DNA from: Marinobacterium profundum | GTDB taxonomy: Bacteria; Pseudomonadota; Gammaproteobacteria; Pseudomonadales; Balneatricaceae | Assembly (NCBI RefSeq): GCF_001528745.1 | Contig: NZ_BCNS01000130.1 | Span: 1-43,947, forward strand | Reading direction: 5' to 3' | DNA: 43,947 nt | In this document: one piece after another, positions 1 to 8,815 of the stretch | Position numbering within the stretch: position 1 is the first letter of the stretch | Layout of the letters: each line of letters begins with the position of its first letter | The notes under the pieces: generated by a model | Seen by the model: the letters and a program-made list of their open reading frames with translations, nothing else | Told to the model about the DNA's origin: nothing | The model's database searches: none | Position numbers and translations under genes: made by a program

Positions 1-17
1 TCGGACAGCCTCCTAGT
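1..17. repeat. Terminal piece of an inverted-repeat element (left edge)
   Basis: These 17 bases are the exact reverse complement of 43859-43875 at the other end of the window. The 43859 copy continues into sequence related to the element at 24394-24695. The left edge is therefore the last bases of a repeat whose body lies outside the window. Confidence 0.7.
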
Positions 18-109
18 GCATGAAGAGGGTATTACGGCACTGAGTTACGGCGACGACAGGCGATTCGAATTGAGCCCAGAGATGGCGGGGCTGCCTGCGG
101 CTGGGCAGG
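18..109 (+). pseudogene. Relic of an ABC sugar-importer ATPase gene
   Basis: This stretch aligns without gaps to 6986-7077, inside the module A ATPase gene, with about 9-10 mismatches in 92 bases (roughly 90 % identity). The reading frame is kept: codons from position 19 give HEEGITALSYGDDRRFELSP, against HEEGIAALSYGDGRRIELNP in the intact gene. It corresponds to the regulatory C-terminal part of an MsmK/UgpC-like ATPase. It has no start and no ATP-binding domain, is cut on the left by the repeat end at 1-17, and loses similarity after about 109. It is most likely what remains of a paralogous transporter operon or of a partial duplication, broken by the repeat element. Confidence 0.75.
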
Positions 110-220
110 TGCTTAAGCCATCCAGACAGTTCCACGGGGTTGCCCAAGCTGCAGATGCGGCTGGCAGGGCCTGGCAACTGTGGTAACTTCTGTGGCTACA
201 CAGGTCTTTCGAGTACGCCC

Positions 221-1114
221 ATGGACAAGTTTCTGCATCACTTTCATATGGTTGCGACCTACAAGAACCTCACCGCTGCCAGTGATGCGCTGCATATCAG
301 TCAGCCGGCCCTGAGCAAAAGCATCAAGAAGCTGGAGGATTATTTTGATGTGAAGCTGTTCGAGCGCCAGCACCGGGGCATGGAGCTGACAGCATACGGC
401 AAGGCCCTGCTGCACCGGGTCGAGCGTATGGACATGGAGTTTCGCTATGCGCGTGACGAGATCAGTTCCCTCAAGACAGGCACCTGCAAGATGCTGCGTA
501 TTGGCGCAGGCGCGATCTGGGGCTTGTCGTATATGCCGGATATCATGAATCGGTTGTATCAGGCGTTTCCCGGTATCGAGCTGGTGCTGCAATCCGGCGC
601 CATTCAGGAGCTGCTGCCAAAGCTGCTCAATGGCGAGCTGGATATTGCCCTGGGCGGGCCTGAGTCCGGTGGCAGCGTGCCGGATGAGCTGGTGCATATT
701 CCACTGGTGACGGTGGACTTTGTCGTGATCGCCAGGCCTTCCCATCCGCTGGCCAGTGTGGGCTGCGCCGATGCCCGGGCACTCAACAGCTATCGCTGGG
801 TGGTGTTCCAACAGGCGCAGGAGAATATCCTGCAGCTCAATGGTTATTTTGCGCGTAATCAGCAGCCCGCTGCCTCCATTTGCCTGCAGTCGAGTTTCTG
901 GTCTTCAGCGCTGAGCCTGCTGCACCTGGATGATTACCTGATGGGTATTCCGCGACAACTTTACTGGATGGCCGAAAAAGAAGGCCTGGTGATAGTGCCG
1001 ATGAATGAATCGATCTGGCAATTCTCCACCGGTATCTGGTATCACCCCAGTGCTGCCAGCCTGCCGGCAATTGCCAAGACCATCGATTTTATCCGTGCCG
1101 CGAGCAAGGCATAG
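221..1114 (+). CDS. LysR-family transcriptional regulator
   Basis: This is a 297-residue LysR-type regulator, the usual family length. The N-terminal winged helix-turn-helix is clear (MDKFLHHFHMVATYKNLTAA, then SDALHISQPALSKSIKKLE, residues 1-45), followed by a linker helix and a periplasmic-binding-like effector domain (about 90-297). I chose the ATG at 221 because the HTH begins there; a longer frame opening at 140 only adds non-family residues, and no strong ribosome-binding site distinguishes them. The gene runs in the same direction as the sulfatase and transporter genes that begin 259 bases downstream, so it is a plausible regulator of module A. Its effector cannot be read from the sequence. 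Confidence 0.9.
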   Translation: MDKFLHHFHMVATYKNLTAASDALHISQPALSKSIKKLEDYFDVKLFERQHRGMELTAYGKALLHRVERMDMEFRYARDEISSLKTGTCKMLRIGAGAIWGLSYMPDIMNRLYQAFPGIELVLQSGAIQELLPKLLNGELDIALGGPESGGSVPDELVHIPLVTVDFVVIARPSHPLASVGCADARALNSYRWVVFQQAQENILQLNGYFARNQQPAASICLQSSFWSSALSLLHLDDYLMGIPRQLYWMAEKEGLVIVPMNESIWQFSTGIWYHPSAASLPAIAKTIDFIRAASKA

Positions 1115-1150
1115 GCCCGGCTTTATCCTTGTAAAGCAGCGGCAGCAGCT

Positions 1151-1184
1151 GCCGGCTGGATCTCGCGCCGAGATGTCAGCCGGC
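1151..1184 (+). terminator. Strong hairpin after the LysR gene
   Basis: An 8-bp outer stem (GCCGGCTG/CAGCCGGC) encloses a 6-bp inner stem (ATCTCG/CGAGAT) with a three-base loop. It lies 36 bases after the LysR stop. No T-run follows, so it may be a Rho-dependent or weak terminator, or an mRNA 3' stabiliser. Confidence 0.45.
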
Positions 1185-1373
1185 GCATTCCTATCCGTAA
1201 AATAGACCTCCCCCGTCTTTCCAATAACCTGTAGATATGGGAAGGGCGCGCTTTTCATTTCACACCCGATCCTGAATGGCTAACTATGTCTCAACAGGCA
1301 GCGGCCACCGCAAGAGCGTACAGCTATTTCAATACTGGCTTTTGCGGCCGAAATTTACAGCAAGGGAGCTGAT

Positions 1374-2819
1374 ATGAAACAGCCGAATATCGTGTTCTTT
1401 TTCACCGACGACCAGCGCTTTGACACCATCAATGCGCTGGGGAACAAGGATATCGTCACCCCGAACATGGATCGGCTGGTTCGCGAAGGGGTTTCCTTTA
1501 CCCAGGCGCATATTCCCGGCGGAACCGTAGGCGCTGTGTGCATGCCCAGCAGAGCCATGCTGCATACCAGCAAGACCCTGTTCCATTTGCAGGATGATGG
1601 CAGCAGGGTGCCAGCAGAACACAAACTGATTGGCGAGTATCTGCAGGAGGCCGGTTACAACTGCTTTGGTACCGGCAAATGGCACAATGGCCATGAATCC
1701 TATGCCCGCAGTTTTAACTGCGGCGGTGAAATCTATTTTGGTGGCATGTGGGATCACTGGAATATTCCGGCCTATGACTATGATCCCAGCGGCCAGTATG
1801 AAAAGGTCGGCCAGTGGACGGAAAACCCTTTTTATAATCGTGAAACCACTGAGGTCAGGGCCAATCACCTGACGCTGGGCAAACACTCATCGGAGTTGTT
1901 TGCGGACGTGACCGTCGATTTTATCCAGCAGTATTCCGATGCCAAGCCGTTTTTTGCCTACGTGGCCTTTATGGCGCCCCATGATCCCAGAACCATGCCG
2001 GATAAATACCTGAGTCTTTATGACCCGGCGAGCCTGACGCTGGAGGATAACCAGTATCCGCAGCATCCGTTTGATTACGGGGTCAGCAATATCCGGGATG
2101 AGGTTCTGGCCCCCTATCCCAGAACAGAGGAGGACAACCGCGTACAGCTGGCCGAGTACTACGGCATGATCAGCCACCTTGATCATGAGATCGGGCGCAT
2201 TCTGCAGGCCCTGGAAGAAAAGGGTGAATATGAGAATACGATTTTCGTGTTCGCCGGCGATAACGGCTTGGCGGTGGGGCGTCATGGTCTCTATGGCAAG
2301 CAGAGCAACTATGAACACAGCGTGCGCGTGCCACTGATTTTTTCAGGCCCCGGTATTCCCAGGGGACAAACAAGCGACAGCTACTGTTACCTGCTGGATA
2401 TTTACCCCACGCTTATGGATCTTTTGGGCATGGAGAAACCCGGTTCACTCGAAGGGCGCAGTCTGTATCCCGATATCAGGGGCGAACCCCGGGAGAGTCG
2501 CGACGGCCTCTACCTGGTGTATGGCGACCTGGTGCGTGGCGTCAAATGCGACGGCTACAAGCTGATCGAATACAACACGCCGGACAAAAAGGGCAGGACG
2601 CAGCTATTCAACTTGCTGGATGACCCGCAGGAAATCCACGACCTGTCCGGGCAGGCGCAGTACCAGCAAAAAGTCGCCGGGTTGCGGCAAAAAATGCTGC
2701 TGTTGCGTGACGAGTGGGGCGATCTGGATCATGCCGCGGGTCACTCGTTCTGGCAGGCATTCGCAAACCGCAATGTGCATGAACGCAGCTTGTGTGAGGT
2801 TGAGGGGCCAGGGCGTTAG
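1374..2819 (+). CDS. Type I sulfatase, cytoplasmic (module A)
   Basis: A 481-residue alkaline-phosphatase-fold sulfatase, which hydrolyses sulfate esters. Visible active-site features are the metal-binding Asp pair near the N-terminus (D12-D13), the formylglycine motif C-M-P-S-R at 56-60, K102/H104 in GKWH, H203, the D296-N297 metal ligands and H304/K309. The nucleophile is Cys56, which must be oxidised to formylglycine; the maturase gene at 7463 can supply this. No signal peptide is present: the protein starts MKQPNIVFFF directly on the first beta strand, so it should act in the cytoplasm, unlike most marine polysaccharide sulfatases. The start has a good AAGGGAG site. It heads module A, with an importer 137 bases downstream, which suggests that the sulfated substrate is imported first. 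The exact substrate is not readable. Confidence 0.92.
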   Translation: MKQPNIVFFFTDDQRFDTINALGNKDIVTPNMDRLVREGVSFTQAHIPGGTVGAVCMPSRAMLHTSKTLFHLQDDGSRVPAEHKLIGEYLQEAGYNCFGTGKWHNGHESYARSFNCGGEIYFGGMWDHWNIPAYDYDPSGQYEKVGQWTENPFYNRETTEVRANHLTLGKHSSELFADVTVDFIQQYSDAKPFFAYVAFMAPHDPRTMPDKYLSLYDPASLTLEDNQYPQHPFDYGVSNIRDEVLAPYPRTEEDNRVQLAEYYGMISHLDHEIGRILQALEEKGEYENTIFVFAGDNGLAVGRHGLYGKQSNYEHSVRVPLIFSGPGIPRGQTSDSYCYLLDIYPTLMDLLGMEKPGSLEGRSLYPDIRGEPRESRDGLYLVYGDLVRGVKCDGYKLIEYNTPDKKGRTQLFNLLDDPQEIHDLSGQAQYQQKVAGLRQKMLLLRDEWGDLDHAAGHSFWQAFANRNVHERSLCEVEGPGR

Positions 2820-2956
2820 AGCCTTGGGGCAGCCTTGGTCGCGGGAGAGTAAAAGGTACGCGGCACTGGGTCTGTTTTAAGCAGATCGGGCTCCAGACAT
2901 AACAGAAATATCAGGTTCAGTTTCCGACCAAATCTAAAACAAGAAGGATAAATCAC

Positions 2957-4288
2957 ATGAAGTCGAGCACGAAAATCAGAAAGCTGTCTTCTCTGGCGCT
3001 CGCCGCCGGTGTTGCAGTCTTGCTAAGCGCTGCCGTTCAGGCGGCGAATCAGCCACCCATTAACATGGTGATCAACCAGTCGCCTTGGTTCGAGGGATTC
3101 AGTAAAACCGTCGAGCTGTACGAGCAGGAGACGGGCAACGAGGTCAATCTGGATGTAACGCCCTATGTGGGCGTGCTGGAGAAGATTCGCAACTCTGTAA
3201 GGGCGCCCGAGGGTAATTATGATGTGGTGGCAATTACCTCGCACTGGCTGGCGTCCACCTATGCCGATGGGGTGCTGACTCCCATTAACGATATCGACCC
3301 TGATTACAGGCTGGACAGCGGTATTCTTGATTACGATGACACCACCTACTGGAACAGTGGAAGCAGTACTTTCGACTCCAGTGGTCAGCTGATGTCCATA
3401 CCGATCAACGGCAATGTGCAGGTTTTGTACTACCGCGCCGACCTCTATGAAGAGCTCGGACTCAAGGTGCCGCAAACCTGGGATGAGCTGCTGGCTAATG
3501 CCAAGGCGCTGCAGAAGCCGCCGCGTCAGTACGGCATGGCTCTGGTGGGGGAGCGCTCAGCGATTGGCTACTATGCAGCGCCCTTTATCTTCAACCACGG
3601 CGGTTCCATTTTCAAAGATCCCAAGGTCGGGGACTTCAGCGTCACGCTAAATAGTCCGCAGTCGCTTGAAGGGTTGGAAGCCTTGATAAAGCTGGCTGAA
3701 GAGGGCAGCTATCCCAATGCAGGCGCGGTGTCCCAGGGCAAGCTGATTCAGTTGCTAACTACCGGCAAGGCGGCTCAGGGTATCGGTGTTATTGCGGCCT
3801 GGAGCAGCATGGATGACCCGGACAAGTCCCTGGTGGTGGGCAAGATTGCCGTCGCGCCCCTGCCCAAATCGCCGACAGGGCGTGAAGGTACCGGCGCAGG
3901 ACACTGGGTCGCGGGTATCCCGGCCAATGTGCCGGATGCCAACAAGCGGGCGGCACTGGCGTTTCTTGACTGGCTGACGCAGTACAAAAATCAGCTGGTT
4001 TATACCGAAAATGGTGCCGTACCGGTGCGCAATGACCTGGGCGATTCGGAACTGGCCAAGCTGCCACAGTTTCGCTTTATTGCACCCCTGATGAAAGCGT
4101 CCGAGAGCGCGTTCATCATCACGCCGCTCAAAGAAGGGCCCGAAGTGCACGAAGTACTCAATCTGCGCCTGAATCAGGCGGTGATCGGCGAGCTGAGCGC
4201 CCGTGAAGCCCTTAATACCGCGGCCCGCGAGATTCACGAGATCGTTAGCCGTGCCGGCCATAAAACAGCTGAGCTGGCGCCTCTCTAA
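2957..4288 (+). CDS. ABC importer substrate-binding protein, family 1 (module A)
   Basis: A 443-residue extracellular solute-binding protein of the family 1 (sugar/oligosaccharide) type. A Sec signal peptide is clear: a basic start (MKSSTKIRK), a hydrophobic stretch and an A-x-A cleavage site near residue 29 (VQAAN). The mature part has the two-lobe binding-protein pattern, with VLYYRADLYEELGLKVPQTW as the typical hinge-proximal motif. It acts in the periplasm and hands its ligand to the permeases encoded just downstream. AAGAAGGA precedes the ATG. A compound hairpin separates it from the permease gene, as is common where the binding protein is made in excess. Linkage to a leaderless sulfatase suggests a small sulfated sugar as ligand; this is inference. 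Confidence 0.92.
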   Translation: MKSSTKIRKLSSLALAAGVAVLLSAAVQAANQPPINMVINQSPWFEGFSKTVELYEQETGNEVNLDVTPYVGVLEKIRNSVRAPEGNYDVVAITSHWLASTYADGVLTPINDIDPDYRLDSGILDYDDTTYWNSGSSTFDSSGQLMSIPINGNVQVLYYRADLYEELGLKVPQTWDELLANAKALQKPPRQYGMALVGERSAIGYYAAPFIFNHGGSIFKDPKVGDFSVTLNSPQSLEGLEALIKLAEEGSYPNAGAVSQGKLIQLLTTGKAAQGIGVIAAWSSMDDPDKSLVVGKIAVAPLPKSPTGREGTGAGHWVAGIPANVPDANKRAALAFLDWLTQYKNQLVYTENGAVPVRNDLGDSELAKLPQFRFIAPLMKASESAFIITPLKEGPEVHEVLNLRLNQAVIGELSAREALNTAAREIHEIVSRAGHKTAELAPL

Positions 4289-4346
4289 CTTTAAGTGACG
4301 GGCTGGTGTGTGCCGCTGTCGGAGTTGTTTGAGGAGCATCAGGTTT

Positions 4347-4388
4347 GGCCAGTGGTCTGCATCTTTGCAGGAATAGCCCCCACTGGCC
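4347..4388 (+). promoter_or_regulatory. Intercistronic hairpin after binding-protein gene (module A)
   Basis: A perfect 9-bp stem (GGCCAGTGG/CCACTGGCC) encloses a second 5-bp stem (CTGCA/TGCAG) with a 4-base loop. It sits between the binding-protein stop and the permease ATG at 4438, without a T-run. Such structures usually protect the upstream mRNA from 3' decay and lower permease expression relative to the binding protein. Confidence 0.6.
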
Positions 4389-4437
4389 TCTGCTCACCGG
4401 GTGCTGCTCTTTTTTACACGGGGATAGGACATTTCGC

Positions 4438-5394
4438 ATGTTCAAGAAAATGACGACCCAGCCGGTGCCTGACACCACCGGTCAACTTAAAACACTGCTA
4501 CGCAGTCTGCGCCGCTATGCCGAATCAGACGGTTGCTGGTACTCCATCTCCCTGGGGCCGCTGGCACTGATTCTGTTGCTGCTGACCATTCTGCCGATTA
4601 TCTGGCTGGGATGGATGGCGCTGCACGATATTAACTGGCAGGACGGCGTTTCCCACTGGGAATATGTAGGCCTGAATAATGTGGTGCTGTTTTTCGATAA
4701 CCACTTTTACTGGCCCGGCCTGCTGAACACATTCATTTTCTCGATCAGTGCCGTGTCGGTGCAGATGGTGCTGGGCTTTTTGATGGCCCTGGTGGTGAGT
4801 CGCAGCGATCGCAAGTCGCGGCTGTTTCTCACTGTCGTTTTCCTGCTGCCCATTGTACTGCCCCCCATCGTGATCGGGGCTATCTGGAAACTGATGCTCA
4901 GCTATGACTTTGGTGTCATCAATGATTTTCTGGGACTGCTGGGTATCGCGCCTGTGGATTGGCTCGGCAATGCCGATATTGCGCTTATGTCGGTTATCGC
5001 GGTGGATATCTGGCACTGGACGCCCTTTGTCTTTCTGCTGATGCTGGCAGGTCTCGAGTCCCTGCCGCAGGAAGTGTACGAGGCATCCAGCCTGGACGTG
5101 CGCAACGCCTGGCAGGAGTTCTGGTATATCACCCTGCCGCTGATGCAAGGCACCATCCTGATTACTCTGCTGTTTCGCATGGTGCTCTCGTTCAAGGTAT
5201 TCGATGAAATCTACCTGCTCACCGGCGGCGGGCCTGGCACGGCCACGGAGGTGGTCAGCTTCAGCATCTACCGTACCTTCTTTACCGAAGACAGGGCGGG
5301 CCTGGGGGCTGTGATGTCGATCTTTACCTTGCTGGTGGTCGCGGCGCTGGCGGTGTTTGCACAGTTGCTGTTGAAGCGGAGGAAGCAGTCATGA
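4438..5394 (+). CDS. ABC sugar permease, MalF/UgpA type (module A)
   Basis: A 318-residue inner-membrane permease of the binding-protein-dependent (MalF-like) family. Several hydrophobic spans are evident, beginning at about residue 40 (LGPLALILLLLTILPIIWLG). The cytoplasmic EAA coupling loop reads YEASSLDVRNAWQEFWYITL; the family glycine after Asp is replaced by Val, which is unusual. I start at the ATG at 4438, preceded by GGGATAGGA, because an upstream in-frame start at 4345 would run through the intercistronic hairpin. It overlaps the next permease gene by four bases (ATGA), so the two are translationally coupled and should form the transmembrane heterodimer. Confidence 0.9.
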   Translation: MFKKMTTQPVPDTTGQLKTLLRSLRRYAESDGCWYSISLGPLALILLLLTILPIIWLGWMALHDINWQDGVSHWEYVGLNNVVLFFDNHFYWPGLLNTFIFSISAVSVQMVLGFLMALVVSRSDRKSRLFLTVVFLLPIVLPPIVIGAIWKLMLSYDFGVINDFLGLLGIAPVDWLGNADIALMSVIAVDIWHWTPFVFLLMLAGLESLPQEVYEASSLDVRNAWQEFWYITLPLMQGTILITLLFRMVLSFKVFDEIYLLTGGGPGTATEVVSFSIYRTFFTEDRAGLGAVMSIFTLLVVAALAVFAQLLLKRRKQS

Positions 5395-6227
5395 GTCATA
5401 CCCGGTCCAATCACGGCTTTTACCGCGTTACACAGCTGTTTGTCTGGTGCTATGCCCTGATCATTCTGTTTCCGTTTCTGTGGATCGCCATGGCGGCCTT
5501 CAAGCGCCAGATTGATATTCTCACCAGCAGTTTCTTCTTTACTCCGGTGCTGTCCAACTTCGAGGAGCTGATCTTTTCTAAACAGTCGAGTTTTTTCCAC
5601 GACCTGCTGAACAGCGGCATTATCGCCATCAGCAGCACCGCGATAGTGGTGTTGATCAGCGCCATGGCGAGTTTCACGCTGCTGCGCATGTATGTGCCGC
5701 GCTGGCTGAGTGTCGGGCTTTTTGCCTGGGCCATGCTGTTCCACATGTTGCCGCCCATTACCTTTGTCAGTGCCTGGTTCACCATCTTCAGTGAGCTGAA
5801 TCTGATTAATACTTACTCCGGCATGATACTGGCGCACGTGACCATCAATCTGCCGATGGGGCTTTGGCTGATGTCGAATTTCCTCAAAGAGGTGCCAAGG
5901 GACCTCTATGAGGCGGCCGCGATTGATGGTTGCAGCAATGCGGCGACCTTCTTTCGCATCGTCCTGCCGCTGATACGTACCGGCATGATCGCAACGGCGG
6001 CGCTGATCTTTATCTTTAGCTGGAGCGATTTCACCATCGCCCTGAACCTGACCGCCAAGGCAACTCAAACCGTGCCCGTATCCATTGCCACCTTTGCCCA
6101 AGAGTTTGAGATCAAGTACGGCCAGATGGCCGCCGGCTCCCTGCTGTCGACGTTGCCCGCGTTGCTGCTGATCGTTTTCGGCCAGCGCTATATCGTCAAG
6201 GGCTTGCTGTCCGGCTCAGTAAAATAA
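5391..6227 (+). CDS. ABC sugar permease, MalG/UgpE type (module A)
   Basis: A 278-residue inner-membrane permease, partner of the gene it overlaps by four bases. The canonical coupling loop is present: YEAAAIDGCSNAATFFRIVL. The C-terminal end has the MalG-like pattern (QRYIVKGLLSGSVK). About six transmembrane helices are visible. It ends 18 bases before the ATPase gene, so all three importer parts are made from one message. Confidence 0.92.
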   Translation: MSHTRSNHGFYRVTQLFVWCYALIILFPFLWIAMAAFKRQIDILTSSFFFTPVLSNFEELIFSKQSSFFHDLLNSGIIAISSTAIVVLISAMASFTLLRMYVPRWLSVGLFAWAMLFHMLPPITFVSAWFTIFSELNLINTYSGMILAHVTINLPMGLWLMSNFLKEVPRDLYEAAAIDGCSNAATFFRIVLPLIRTGMIATAALIFIFSWSDFTIALNLTAKATQTVPVSIATFAQEFEIKYGQMAAGSLLSTLPALLLIVFGQRYIVKGLLSGSVK

Positions 6228-6245
6228 TTATCTGGAGATTTCCCT

Positions 6246-7355
6246 ATGTCATCGGTCACGCTGTCGAATATCAAAAAGAGTTATGGCGACGTTAGTGTTA
6301 TTCAGGGCATCGATCTGGCCATTAATAATGGCGAGTTTATCGTTCTGGTCGGCCCCTCGGGCTGTGGTAAGTCAACCTTGCTGCGAATGATTGCAGGGCT
6401 TGAGAGCATCAGTGGCGGTACCCTGTCGATAGGCGGCGATCCCATGAACGATGTCCATGCACGGGACCGGGATATCGCCATGGTGTTTCAAAGCTATGCG
6501 CTCTATCCCCATATGAGTGTGCGGGATAACATCGCCTTCGCCCTGAAGATGCGCGGTGTTGACCCTGCGAGGATTGAACGGGAGGTGGCAAACGCCGCCG
6601 AGATTCTAAGCCTTGGGCATCTGCTGGATCGCCTGCCGCGGGAACTCTCCGGCGGGCAGCGACAGCGCGTAGCCATGGGGCGGGCCATAGTGCGTCATCC
6701 CAAGGTGTTCCTGTTCGATGAGCCCCTGTCCAACCTGGATGCAAAACTACGGGTGCAGATGCGGGTCGAAATCCGTGAGCTGCACCAGCGCCTGCAGGCC
6801 ACCTCGGTTTTCGTGACCCACGACCAGGTAGAGGCCATGACCATGGCGGACCGCATTGTGCTGCTCAATGATGGTGTAATTCAGCAGTTCGGTACGCCAC
6901 TGGAGCTTTACGACTACCCGTGCAACCGCTTTGTCGCCGCCTTTATTGGCTCGCCGGGGATGAACTTTGTCGATGGTACCATCGAGCATGAAGAGGGTAT
7001 CGCGGCACTGAGTTACGGCGACGGCAGGCGAATCGAACTGAACCCCGAGATGGCGAGGCTGCCTGCGGCCGGGCAGGCGGTCACGCTGGGCTTTCGCCCC
7101 GAGCACCTGCAGCCCTGCGCCAAGGGCCAGGGCTTTGAAACGCTGATTACGTCGATCGAAACCACGGGATTTGAAAACTACCTCTACTGCGAAGCCCAGG
7201 GTGTGCGCATGTGTGCGCTACAGTTCGAGCGTCTTGATTGCCGGGTGGGTGACAGCATTCACCTGAGGCCTGCTGCGGACAAGCTGCACTTCTTTGACCA
7301 GGTGACAGGTCTGCGGCTGGAAAGCGAAGCACCGCTCATGCGTACCGCGTCCTGA
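6246..7355 (+). CDS. ABC importer ATPase, MsmK/UgpC type (module A)
   Basis: A 369-residue nucleotide-binding subunit. It has Walker A GPSGCGKS (36-43), Q-loop [13 protein letters not shown], signature [14 protein letters not shown], Walker [14 protein letters not shown] and H-loop [10 protein letters not shown]. The C-terminal third is the OB-fold-like regulatory domain typical of MalK/UgpC, ending in FRPEHL and related motifs. It powers import through the permease pair just upstream. ATPases of this type sometimes serve several importers, so cross-use with module B is possible. The ATG follows a GGAGAT site. Part of its C-terminal coding region recurs as a relic at 18-109. Confidence 0.94.
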   Translation: MSSVTLSNIKKSYGDVSVIQGIDLAINNGEFIVLVGPSGCGKSTLLRMIAGLESISGGTLSIGGDPMNDVHARDRDIAMVFQSYALYPHMSVRDNIAFALKMRGVDPARIEREVANAAEILSLGHLLDRLPRELSGGQRQRVAMGRAIVRHPKVFLFDEPLSNLDAKLRVQMRVEIRELHQRLQATSVFVTHDQVEAMTMADRIVLLNDGVIQQFGTPLELYDYPCNRFVAAFIGSPGMNFVDGTIEHEEGIAALSYGDGRRIELNPEMARLPAAGQAVTLGFRPEHLQPCAKGQGFETLITSIETTGFENYLYCEAQGVRMCALQFERLDCRVGDSIHLRPAADKLHFFDQVTGLRLESEAPLMRTAS

Positions 7356-7366
7356 CGCGAAGACCG

Positions 7367-7413
7367 CGCCAGCCCTGTTGTACTGCGTGCGCAGGGCCTG
7401 GCGTGTACGCCAG
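7367..7413 (+). promoter_or_regulatory. Two mutually exclusive hairpins ahead of the maturase gene
   Basis: A long stem pairs 7367-7377 with 7392-7403 (11 pairs, one bulge). A competing 6-bp stem pairs CTGGCG 7398-7403 with CGCCAG 7408-7413 around a four-base loop. The shared bases cannot be in both. There is no T-run. Either it is a processing or attenuation site between transporter and maturase, or a leftover terminator. Confidence 0.4.
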
Positions 7414-7462
7414 GGAAGCACCCTAAGTGCGCAGCCAGACGTCACACAAGAGTACCGATGCC

Positions 7463-8719
7463 ATGCATAACGTACGGGCAGAACATCCGTTTCATCTTCT
7501 TATCAAGCCTATAGGTCCGCTGTGTAATCTGGACTGCGAATACTGTTTCTACCTCGAAAAAGAGCAGATGTTTGGCGACAAGCATTCCTTTCGCATGACG
7601 CAGGCCACCCTGGAAAGGCTGACGCAACAGTATATTGAGGCTCAGCCGGCCGGTGCACAGGAGGTCAACTTTGCCTGGCAGGGCGGTGAGCCGACCCTGA
7701 TGGGGGTGGCCTTCTTTCAGCAGGCGATTGATCTGCAGCGCAGGTTTGGGCGCGAGGGCATGCGCATTACCAATTCGATTCAAACCAACGGCACCCTGCT
7801 GAACGATGAATGGGGGGCTTTTCTGAAGGAAAATGATTTCCTGGTGGGTATCAGTATCGATGGGCCAGAGGACCTGCACGACCATTACCGCAAGACAAAG
7901 AAAGGCGAGGGCAGCTTCCAGCAGGTGCTGGCGGGGCTTGGCATTTTGCAGAAATTTGGCATCGACTATAACGTGCTCTGCGTGATTAATCGGGTGAATG
8001 CCGAGCATCCATTAGAGGTGTACGGAGCATTGAAAGCGCTGGGAGCAGAGCATATTCAGTTTATTCCCATCGTGGAGTATTCTGCTGACCCTGCACCGCG
8101 CCTCATTCCCCAGACAATCCCTGAACAAGCTGTCCCGGTTAGCCTGACTTTCCAAATTGACGCTGCCGATATCCCAAAGGTGCCCGGTGCCGCCGGGGTC
8201 TCCGATCGCAGTGTGCTGCCTGCGCAGTTTGGCGATTTTCTGCTGGCGATCTTCAATGAGTGGCGCCAGGCCGATATTGGCCGGGTTTTTGTGCAGCAGT
8301 TTGAAAACCTGCTGGCGACGCTGATGGGGCGCGGCCCTGGTATCTGCGTACATGCGCCGGTCTGTGGCAGGAGCCTGGTGCTGGAACACGACGGCGGGCT
8401 TTATAGCTGCGATCATTTTGTGGACCCCCAATACTCTCTGGGAAACATCAGTCAGCACGCGCTTGCAGACATGGTCGAAAGCCCGCAACAGCGCAAGTTT
8501 GGTACCGACAAGTTCACGACTCTGAATAGCGAGTGCAAATCCTGCCCCTATCTCAAGCTCTGTTACGGCGGCTGCCCGGCCCATCGCCTTCCCCGTGTCA
8601 GCCCGAAGGGTGACACGAGTGCCGACGCAAGTGCGCAAACGCACAACTATCTGTGTGAGGGCTATAAACGCTTTTTTGGCCAGGCATCCCGACCGCTAAT
8701 CAGCCTCATTGCCCGCTAG
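7463..8719 (+). CDS. Sulfatase-maturating radical SAM enzyme (anSME, SPASM domain)
   Basis: A 418-residue radical S-adenosylmethionine enzyme that oxidises the active-site Cys or Ser of sulfatases to formylglycine in the cytoplasm without oxygen. The radical SAM cluster motif is CNLDCEYC (C21, C25, C28). The C-terminal SPASM region has the Cys sets for two further iron-sulfur clusters: CVHAPVCGRS, then YSCDHF, then CKSCPYLKLCYGGCPAHR. I prefer the ATG at 7463 over an in-frame GTG at 7427, since the family similarity (HPFHLLIKPIGPLCNLDC) begins there and a CAAGAG site precedes it. It closes module A and can activate both sulfatases of the locus, whose motifs are CMPSR and CTPSR. Length and motifs agree with the family. 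Confidence 0.95.
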   Translation: MHNVRAEHPFHLLIKPIGPLCNLDCEYCFYLEKEQMFGDKHSFRMTQATLERLTQQYIEAQPAGAQEVNFAWQGGEPTLMGVAFFQQAIDLQRRFGREGMRITNSIQTNGTLLNDEWGAFLKENDFLVGISIDGPEDLHDHYRKTKKGEGSFQQVLAGLGILQKFGIDYNVLCVINRVNAEHPLEVYGALKALGAEHIQFIPIVEYSADPAPRLIPQTIPEQAVPVSLTFQIDAADIPKVPGAAGVSDRSVLPAQFGDFLLAIFNEWRQADIGRVFVQQFENLLATLMGRGPGICVHAPVCGRSLVLEHDGGLYSCDHFVDPQYSLGNISQHALADMVESPQQRKFGTDKFTTLNSECKSCPYLKLCYGGCPAHRLPRVSPKGDTSADASAQTHNYLCEGYKRFFGQASRPLISLIAR

Positions 8720-8805
8720 ATGTTTGCGAGCACTGTCACGTGCCGCAGTGACACGGTACAGAAGCTATCCTCTTGCCCCCCCTCTAAATTTATACAGCAT
8801 CCTTG

Positions 8806-8815
8806 TTGTATACAA
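8806..8815. promoter_or_regulatory. Candidate GntR/FCD operator palindrome
   Basis: A perfect 10-bp palindrome TTGTATACAA lies in the module B leader. FCD-type GntR regulators commonly bind short palindromes of the TTGTNNACAA/TGGTATACCA kind, and such a regulator is encoded at 15679-16593. The pairing is inference; the site also sits in AT-rich sequence, where chance palindromes are commoner. Confidence 0.35.
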
